DNA from: Saprospiraceae bacterium
GTDB lineage: Bacteria > Bacteroidota > Bacteroidia > Chitinophagales > Saprospiraceae
Length of the DNA stretch: 10,431 nt
Direction: 5' to 3'
Assembly (NCBI GenBank): GCA_027009605.1
Contig: JALVCY010000385.1
Span: forward strand, 1 to 10,431
Shown in pieces: positions 5,097 through 10,431 of the stretch. The notes beneath the pieces are model-generated. The model saw only the letters and a program-made list of their open reading frames with translations. It was not told the DNA's origin and made no database searches. The position numbers and the translations under genes are program-made. Position 1 is the stretch's first letter. Every line of letters begins with the position of its first letter.

Positions 5097-8000
5097 ATGA
5101 AAGAAAAGCGTCATTTACTATTACTTATCGCCATCTTATGGACTCAATGGAGCTATGCGCAGGACATTTTTAAATGGCAACGGATGGTTATTCCCACCGT
5201 CCCACAGAATATTACGATACAAAATGGGAAATTAGTGGCTCGAACCGTTGATGAGACCTTCTACAGCGACGATATGGGCGAGACCTGGACGCCCAGTTTA
5301 TTTCATCACCTTGATGCCTCCTATTGGGGTGTCAAAGATTCGATTTGTGTTTATCGGACTCCCCCTAAAAGTGTTGCTTTTATTGACCCTGATCTTTATC
5401 TTGTAGGAAGATACTTGTATACAATGGTTGCACCCTATGGTATTTCGATACCCGGATACCAAGGTGCTAAAAATGGAGCCACGGAGTATGTCCACACTGC
5501 GGACGTCAAAATTTTTAATGACAACACGATTCTTGCATATATTTCAGGTGAAAGAATTGTTTATTCGGACAATTCAGAACCCACTACAATAGATTTAAGT
5601 TCTGATTTGATTATACACACGAACGGCCTTGTGGATACTTCTCATTTTTCTAATTTTTATCCAACGGGGCATTTAAACGGTTATTACGTAGCTATTGGCT
5701 TAGATAGTCTAAAATTTATGCCTGATACCGGTTCGGTGGTTACTCTTACGAAGCCCTTGCCCAACGTGGGCATTCCTACCTGGGAAGCTATGATAGATTC
5801 GTCTATCTTTCTATTGAATACCGATGGACGGACATGGGTTACGCATAACCTAGGGGATTCATGGACAGCAGATAGCCTGACAATAAGTAATATTCTCTCT
5901 TATAAGACACGTGGGAATCTTCATATTATTCGGACTCAACAAGGATATTATTTGAGCAAAAATTTTAAGGATTTTGTGCCTTTTCCTATTTTAGATTCGA
6001 CCGATTTAGGATACAAAAAATTCTATGCTTTTGGAGATTTAGCCCTTGCCGTAGGAAATAACAAAAACCATTTTTATCGGTCTTTGGATGGTGGTCTCAA
6101 CTGGGAAATACTGGAAAATACCGGTATCTCCGCAAATAAAACGGCTCGTATTTTTACCTTTATGGATACGCTTTATGCCATTGATAATCATGGCCTGCTT
6201 TACCAAAAACAGTGCAATGGCACTTTTTTGCCGAGTCAGCAGACCTTTCTCACAGAGCCCAATGTATATTTTGACAATCATGTGGCCTTTAAGTTAGAAA
6301 ACAATATTCTTTCTAAATTTAACCTGGACACTCACCAATGGGAAGTTGTTAATTCAAATTTTTCCGACCAGTATTTAAAAGGAGTCAAAACGGATGGCCA
6401 AAGAATCTACTTATATGGTCAGCTATTGTCTGTCTCGGAAGATGACGGAGCGACGTGGACGAATCTCTCCATCCCTTATAATGGGCTTATCAAAAAGTTT
6501 TATGCTAAGGACAGCGCATTATTTGTGACGATCGACCACCAGAACTATTATTCTAATGATTACGGACAAAGTTTTACGCACATAGATGATGGAGATTTCT
6601 ACATCCTGAATAATAAGTTGCATCTGATGAAGGGAACCAAATTGTATAAGTATGATCTCCCAACCGGCAATCCGGTTGATTCATTTGAAATCAAGCAAAA
6701 TTATTTTTTACCATTCGGAAAATATTTTTTTGAGCAAGCAGGTGACAATCTTTTTTGTATCTATAAGTCAGAACACCTAGACTTTGGGCTGGAAGACCTA
6801 CCGTTCCAGATTTATTTGTTTCGGGATGGTTATCATACTTGGCATGATGTGTCCGATGTCTTTCCGAAAGAATGGAATGAAGAATTCTTTAACCATTGGT
6901 ATTTTAATACTTATGCGTGGAAGCGCGGTTTCCGCCAAGTAGTTTATAATGAGCGTGAGAAATCTCTGTACTTTGTGACCAAACATTCCGGAATTCAACG
7001 GACTTCTACGGCATTGCTTGATACTGCCGGTGTGAATTATCAGATTGGTGGCGAATATTGTGTTGGGGATTCGGATTTTCCTACGTCCCAAGCCGGCAAT
7101 TACGGGCAATTGGTTTATCATCCATGTGAGCCGGATTCGCTTTATTTTGTCAATACCTATTATGCTCATGATACGACGATAAACTATTGTTTGGAACCGG
7201 GTGCTACCTTCGAATATCGGAATCATCAATTCTCCGAACCGGGTAGTTTTTATGTGAATCTTACCGCTAATGGAGACTGCGATACCTTGGGGCATTTTAT
7301 AATCTACGAGAAAAAAGATTCCATTTTTGCGGAAGTGGACGAACATATCTGCAGTGGCGACAGCATTTTGATTCATGGAAAATATTATACAAGTCCCGGT
7401 TTCTACTATGATACGATTTCCGCCCAGCTGTGTAGCCATCTGATTGGTACCATTAAGTTGGATACGAACATTATCAATACCTATGCTACTCCTAATAAGA
7501 CATTTTTTGTGTGTAATGGCAGCCAATTTTATTACAATGGAAAGTATTATACGAGTCCGGGCATTTACTATGATACGCTTGCGCAAAATACGCCCTGCTC
7601 TTGGAAACTTCGCAAGATAGAATTGACCGATCAGCCTAGTGAAGAAGTACAAGAAATCTCCTTTGATTGTGAACCGTCAGATAGCATCTTGTTTGAAGGG
7701 AATTATTATGCGGCTCCCGGTGTTTATTATATTGATACGCTCCTTTCCGTCAATGGCTGTGATAGCATCATCAGGGTACTCCAAGTTCATTCCGAATTGT
7801 TGGTCGATTATCAAACCAATGAATTGCATTGTCCGGGCGATACAGTTCAATGGGGACATCTTGTCATTACCTCGACGGGATTTTATACCGACACCTTGCA
7901 AAATGGTTGTGGATATGACAGTGTTATTGTACACAAAAGCTTTACGTTTAGACCTTTAATCAAAAAGTATGATCAATCCTTCCTTTGCGAAGGAGACAGC

Positions 8001-8525
8001 TTAGTGGGCTATCAAATGGTGGTTACCCAGCCCGGTCTGTATCCACTTGATACAATTATCAGTTTGACCACCGGATGTGATAGTGTGATTTTTTATTGGA
8101 ATGTAACGGGGCTCAGTTCGGACAGTACTTTTATTGAATCCGAGATTGGGGACGTTGTTTCCGGTGTGCTTATTCAAGGAGATACCACTTTTATTAGGAC
8201 TATAGTCTCGGAAGAGTTTGGTTGTGATAGCTTGCTTCAAATATTTGTGGTTTCGACTCCGGTGGGTACGGACGACTTGCTTGCGCAAAAAATCCTGCTC
8301 TATCCAAATCCGGCTAACCAAACCCTGCATATCTCCAATTTGGCGCCTAATATTTCGAGCTTGGCAGTCCGTGACGAACTCAACAGAGTGGTGTATCGAA
8401 AAACAGGTAAAATAGAAGCAGAAGAGATTATCCAACTAGGTCATTTGGCCTCGGGTATCTATACCTTGGAAGTCATTGACCATCAACAACGATATTACTT
8501 CCGTTTTACTAGAATATCGCAATAA
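5097..8525 (+). CDS. Secreted T9SS cargo protein: Asp-box region, Cys-containing repeats, type A sorting domain (1142 aa)
   Basis: A Sec signal peptide (residues 1-22, ending SYAQ before D) is followed by a region to about 640 with Asp-box-like motifs S-x-D-x-G-x-T/S-W/F at 57-64, 249-256, 328-336, 447-454 and 486-493. These are typical of sialidase/BNR-like beta-propellers. Residues about 697-1052 hold six or seven tandem units of about 45 residues with the plan C-x-G-D-S, then G-x-Y-Y-x-x-P-G-x-Y-x-D-T, then GCDS. Residues about 1066-1142 are a T9SS type A sorting domain (LLYPNPANQTLHISNL ... LASGIYTLEV). The protein should cross the inner membrane by Sec and the outer membrane by T9SS, losing the sorting domain on attachment or release. 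The substrate is unknown; catalytic sialidase residues were not identified, so an adhesive or binding role is as likely as an enzymatic one. No Shine-Dalgarno site is near the ATG (AGGAG at 5069 is too far). The domain calls are secure, the function is not. Confidence 0.9.
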   Translation: MKEKRHLLLLIAILWTQWSYAQDIFKWQRMVIPTVPQNITIQNGKLVARTVDETFYSDDMGETWTPSLFHHLDASYWGVKDSICVYRTPPKSVAFIDPDLYLVGRYLYTMVAPYGISIPGYQGAKNGATEYVHTADVKIFNDNTILAYISGERIVYSDNSEPTTIDLSSDLIIHTNGLVDTSHFSNFYPTGHLNGYYVAIGLDSLKFMPDTGSVVTLTKPLPNVGIPTWEAMIDSSIFLLNTDGRTWVTHNLGDSWTADSLTISNILSYKTRGNLHIIRTQQGYYLSKNFKDFVPFPILDSTDLGYKKFYAFGDLALAVGNNKNHFYRSLDGGLNWEILENTGISANKTARIFTFMDTLYAIDNHGLLYQKQCNGTFLPSQQTFLTEPNVYFDNHVAFKLENNILSKFNLDTHQWEVVNSNFSDQYLKGVKTDGQRIYLYGQLLSVSEDDGATWTNLSIPYNGLIKKFYAKDSALFVTIDHQNYYSNDYGQSFTHIDDGDFYILNNKLHLMKGTKLYKYDLPTGNPVDSFEIKQNYFLPFGKYFFEQAGDNLFCIYKSEHLDFGLEDLPFQIYLFRDGYHTWHDVSDVFPKEWNEEFFNHWYFNTYAWKRGFRQVVYNEREKSLYFVTKHSGIQRTSTALLDTAGVNYQIGGEYCVGDSDFPTSQAGNYGQLVYHPCEPDSLYFVNTYYAHDTTINYCLEPGATFEYRNHQFSEPGSFYVNLTANGDCDTLGHFIIYEKKDSIFAEVDEHICSGDSILIHGKYYTSPGFYYDTISAQLCSHLIGTIKLDTNIINTYATPNKTFFVCNGSQFYYNGKYYTSPGIYYDTLAQNTPCSWKLRKIELTDQPSEEVQEISFDCEPSDSILFEGNYYAAPGVYYIDTLLSVNGCDSIIRVLQVHSELLVDYQTNELHCPGDTVQWGHLVITSTGFYTDTLQNGCGYDSVIVHKSFTFRPLIKKYDQSFLCEGDSLVGYQMVVTQPGLYPLDTIISLTTGCDSVIFYWNVTGLSSDSTFIESEIGDVVSGVLIQGDTTFIRTIVSEEFGCDSLLQIFVVSTPVGTDDLLAQKILLYPNPANQTLHISNLAPNISSLAVRDELNRVVYRKTGKIEAEEIIQLGHLASGIYTLEVIDHQQRYYFRFTRISQ

Positions 8526-8625
8526 CGGTATAACGGTATAACGGTGTAACGGTGCAACGGTATAACGGTGTAACGGTATAACGGTGTAACGGTATAACGG
8601 TATAACGGTGTAACGGTGTAACGGT
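8526..8625 (+). repeat. 8-bp tandem array CGGT(A/G)(T/C)AA, left part
   Basis: Twelve whole units of CGGTATAA, CGGTGTAA or CGGTGCAA follow one another from the base after the TAA stop of the T9SS cargo gene; the stop itself has the sequence of a unit end. A partial unit (CGGT) meets the inserted element. Eight is not a multiple of three, so the array cannot be a regular coding repeat. Confidence 0.95.
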
Positions 8626-8804
8626 GAGTCCGCTCCGAAAAGTCCACTTAGCTAGGAATTAAAGCGATGAACAAAATTTTATTCTGTTTACCACAAGTCT
8701 CCCTTGCGAAGGGAGATTTAGTGGGTTAAAACAAAAGCGAAAACAGAATAAAATTTTGTGGGTATAAGAACAAACCACTGCACTCGACTTTTCGGTGTAA
8801 ACCC
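8626..8804 (+). mobile_element. 179-bp MITE-like palindromic element inserted in the 8-bp array
   Basis: The terminal inverted repeats at 8626-8643 (GAGTCCGCTCCGAAAAGT) and 8787-8804 are imperfect, but CCGAAAAGT is exact. Perfect 18-bp inner arms lie at 8672-8689 (CAAAATTTTATTCTGTTT) and 8741-8758. The centre has an 8-bp hairpin with a GCG loop (8698-8716). AACGGT lies flush on both sides (8620-8625 and 8805-8810). Deleting the element and one AACGGT joins the two array parts in exact 8-bp register, which shows it is an insertion. No protein is encoded, so a transposase would have to act in trans; none is in the window. It shares its ends, spacer and arm plan with the element at 3248-3728. 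Confidence 0.8.
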
Positions 8805-8806
8805 AA

Positions 8807-8842
8807 CGGTATAACGGTGTAACGGTATAACGGTGTAACGGG
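8807..8842 (+). repeat. 8-bp tandem array, right part
   Basis: Four more units (CGGTATAA and CGGTGTAA alternating) and a final CGGG continue the array beyond the inserted element. Before the insertion the array would have had 16 whole units. Confidence 0.9.
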
Positions 8843-8868
8843 AAGGCAAGAAAGAAATCTTGCTCCTT
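8843..8868. repeat. Stem-loop between the two tandem arrays
   Basis: GCAAGA (8846-8851) pairs with TCTTGC (8858-8863), and the flanking AAGG and CCTT extend the stem past one bulged T. It sits between the convergent genes. No T-run follows on either strand, so a terminator role is only possible. Confidence 0.35.
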
Positions 8869-8904
8869 GAACTTAACGGCTAGGCAGCCAGGAGAACAGC
8901 CCCC

Positions 8905-8984
8905 TTGAACGCCCGAAGGGCAAATTGAACGTGCGAAGCACAAATTGAACGCCCGCAGGGCAAATTGAACGTGCAAAGCACAAA
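8905..8984 (-). repeat. Four 20-bp units of alternating hairpins at the 3' end of the Omp85 gene
   Basis: Four exact-length units TTGAAC-(hairpin)-AAA run from 8905 to 8984. The hairpins alternate: GCCC-GAA-GGGC, GTGC-GAA-GCAC, GCCC-GCA-GGGC, GTGC-AAA-GCAC. The stem bases of neighbouring units differ on both arms together while the flanks stay constant. The array ends exactly at the TAA stop (minus strand, 8985-8987) of the Omp85 gene, so any transcript of that gene running past its stop would carry the hairpins at once. Confidence 0.9.
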
Positions 8985-10431
8985 TTAAAAAACACTCTGA
9001 TACCCCAAATGAATTTTAGCCGAACGCGTATCGAGCGGGTTACTATTTTGTTTTCCCAAGGCATAGCTGATGCGAAAGACACCGGCTTTGGTTTGGAAGC
9101 TCAAGCCGGCGCCTAGGCCTAAGTAGGTTTGGGGGCTGAATCCGGTAGATTCCGGTACTTGGGGCGAAGCCGTCAGCCCGTAATCGCCGAAGGCATACAG
9201 GTAGGAAGTCGCCCCCACCAAAAGCCGGTATTCGATGGTGGAGACATTGTAGAACGAAGCCAAAACAGATTCTTCGTCAAATCCCCTTAGGATTCTGTTG
9301 CCGCCAATTTTGTAAAGTTGGTTGTCGGTTATTTTTGTGGGGCTGTGCTGCCAGCCGGTTTGGTTGCCAAAGGCTAGGACGCTATGTTTGAACAAGGGGA
9401 GATAGGCATGGATGACGGCTTGGGAGCGGATTTGCCAAGACTTGGGATACAAGGAATCATATTGGGCGGCAAACGAAAATTCAGGCTCGTTGGGTAGGGT
9501 GATTTCTGTTATTTTGGGATTGTGGGGATGAGTCAAGAGCCCACCGCCCATACTTAGTCGAAAATCCAAGCCTTTGCGGGGATTGAAACGATAATCCAGT
9601 TTGGAGAAGCCATATTCCAGCCCAAAAAGATTGGATTTGAAATCTAAATTGGCCGGTAATTTTCCGGATGTTATTAATTGGTTTTTGTTGATTGTCAATA
9701 AGTTAGACCGGCTAGATTGCCAAAATACTTTAAAGTAGTTTTGACCCTTTAGAAAATAGCGGACGGCCAATTGACCATTGACATCCAAATAGGCAGAATC
9801 TCGCTTATACAAGTCAAAGGAAGCATCCACTCCCAAGGGCAAACCGAAAGGATAAGGAAAGTCAGATTGGAGCTGAAGGCGTTGGGTTTGGGGTCGAGTC
9901 TGGTCAAATTTTAGATAAAACCGCTCCCCATAGCCGAGCATATTTTTAAAATCCACCAAAGCATTGCCGACGAGTAATAGCTTTTTGGTCTCTTCATGGT
10001 TAGGTAAGACGCCGATTAAGAAATGAAATTGATTGGCTTTTTTTTCTTTGAGTTTTAGCTGGATGATGGCTTCGTTGCCTAAAAACCGGATTCGGGGCGC
10101 CCCGTCCAAGGCTAGAAAGTCTAATGCTCTCAATTTCTGTTGGATGGTACGGATGTCTCGTACATCAAAGGCTTGGCCTTCGGATAGGCGTAGATAATGC
10201 TGGACAAAAGAAGGCTTCACATCTGCATTGCCGGTGATTTTGGGGACACCGTATCGCAAGAAAATACCTTTTTTTAGTTTGATTTTTGCCGTAAGGCGCT
10301 CCTTCGTCAACTGAATCTCATCCAAGCTGACATCCGCCAAGGGATAGCCGTTTTGCATTGCTTGCGCCAAAATTTGACTGAGATAATTCGCCAATTCAAT
10401 AGGGGAGAAGCGCACTTCATTTTCCGAAAGG
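8985..10431 (-). CDS. Omp85-family outer-membrane barrel protein (BamA/TamA-like), 5' end outside the window
   Basis: The frame stays open to the window edge, so the N-terminus is missing; the GTG at 10415 is just an internal in-frame codon. Residues are counted from it. About 50-125 look like a POTRA domain (YGVPKITGNADVKPSFVQHY, then a beta-alpha-alpha-beta pattern ending IIQLKLKEK). From about 130 to the end is a surface-antigen (D15/Omp85) 16-strand-type barrel with FNPRKGLDFRLS (277-288), the conserved GGNRILRGFDEES motif (371-383; the usual L/V-R-G-F/Y of loop 6) and YNVSTIEYRLLVG (389-401). The chain ends in an aromatic residue (YQSVF), as barrel proteins recognised by the assembly machinery do. 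The role would be insertion or export of outer-membrane proteins. Which subfamily it belongs to cannot be settled without the missing N-terminal part; a specialised paralogue is as likely as the main BamA. Confidence 0.9.
   Translation of the reverse strand, partial: LSENEVRFSPIELANYLSQILAQAMQNGYPLADVSLDEIQLTKERLTAKIKLKKGIFLRYGVPKITGNADVKPSFVQHYLRLSEGQAFDVRDIRTIQQKLRALDFLALDGAPRIRFLGNEAIIQLKLKEKKANQFHFLIGVLPNHEETKKLLLVGNALVDFKNMLGYGERFYLKFDQTRPQTQRLQLQSDFPYPFGLPLGVDASFDLYKRDSAYLDVNGQLAVRYFLKGQNYFKVFWQSSRSNLLTINKNQLITSGKLPANLDFKSNLFGLEYGFSKLDYRFNPRKGLDFRLSMGGGLLTHPHNPKITEITLPNEPEFSFAAQYDSLYPKSWQIRSQAVIHAYLPLFKHSVLAFGNQTGWQHSPTKITDNQLYKIGGNRILRGFDEESVLASFYNVSTIEYRLLVGATSYLYAFGDYGLTASPQVPESTGFSPQTYLGLGAGLSFQTKAGVFRISYALGKQNSNPLDTRSAKIHLGYQSVF

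Noticed and set aside
6798..7652. Minus-strand 284-codon frame inside the T9SS cargo gene
   Set aside because: It lies wholly antisense to a well-supported gene with clear domains, has low-complexity Ile/Arg-rich content, and matches no family.
8659..8976. Minus-strand 105-codon frame across the convergent repeat region
   Set aside because: It reads through the 20-bp hairpin array, the 8-bp array and the inserted element, so it is only repeat sequence in an open frame.
8905..8984. Possible CRISPR array
   Set aside because: Units are 20 bp with no unique spacers between them; the variable part is just the hairpin stem, and no cas gene is present.

Overview
The window looks like Bacteroidota chromosome, with the gene style of the Saprospirales and relatives. 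The clearest sign is a 1142-residue secreted protein that ends in a type A sorting domain of the type IX secretion system (T9SS), a system confined to that phylum. An Omp85-type outer-membrane barrel gene and the absence of clear Shine-Dalgarno sites agree. The order-level guess is inference from gene style only.

Layout. 1-755: no convincing gene; an old, degenerate copy of a repeat element, small hairpins and a 64-bp direct repeat. 756-3242 (+): an 828-residue PcfJ-domain protein with an internally duplicated N-terminal region. 3243-4420: no intact gene; a 481-bp palindromic element with terminal inverted repeats and flanking 6-bp direct repeats, a probable remnant of a T9SS sorting domain on the minus strand, and more hairpins. 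4421-4873 (-): a DUF1905/OmdA (YdeI-like) protein. 4874-5096: a divergent intergenic region with a strong palindrome. 5097-8525 (+): the T9SS cargo protein (signal peptide, Asp-box propeller-like region, six or seven Cys-containing repeats, sorting domain). 8526-8984: a convergent intergenic region made almost wholly of repeats. 8985 to the window end (-): the C-terminal part of an Omp85 (BamA/TamA-like) protein whose 5' end lies outside the window.

The genes do not form an operon or an evident pathway. The T9SS cargo and the Omp85 protein both belong to the cell envelope, but their convergent arrangement gives no evidence of a joint role.

The most notable content is the repeat layer. A short non-coding element (call it the GAGT-CCGAAAAGT element) has about 18-bp terminal inverted repeats, a second set of 17-18-bp inner inverted arms, and a centre that differs between copies and always holds other small hairpins. 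The 179-bp copy at 8626-8804 is inserted in an 8-bp tandem array. Removing it with one copy of the flanking AACGGT restores the array in exact register, which is direct evidence of insertion with a 6-bp target duplication. The 481-bp copy is flanked by ATATTT on both sides. Repeats start 0 to 5 bases after the stop codon of three genes (PcfJ, T9SS cargo, Omp85), so this layer sits at gene 3' ends.
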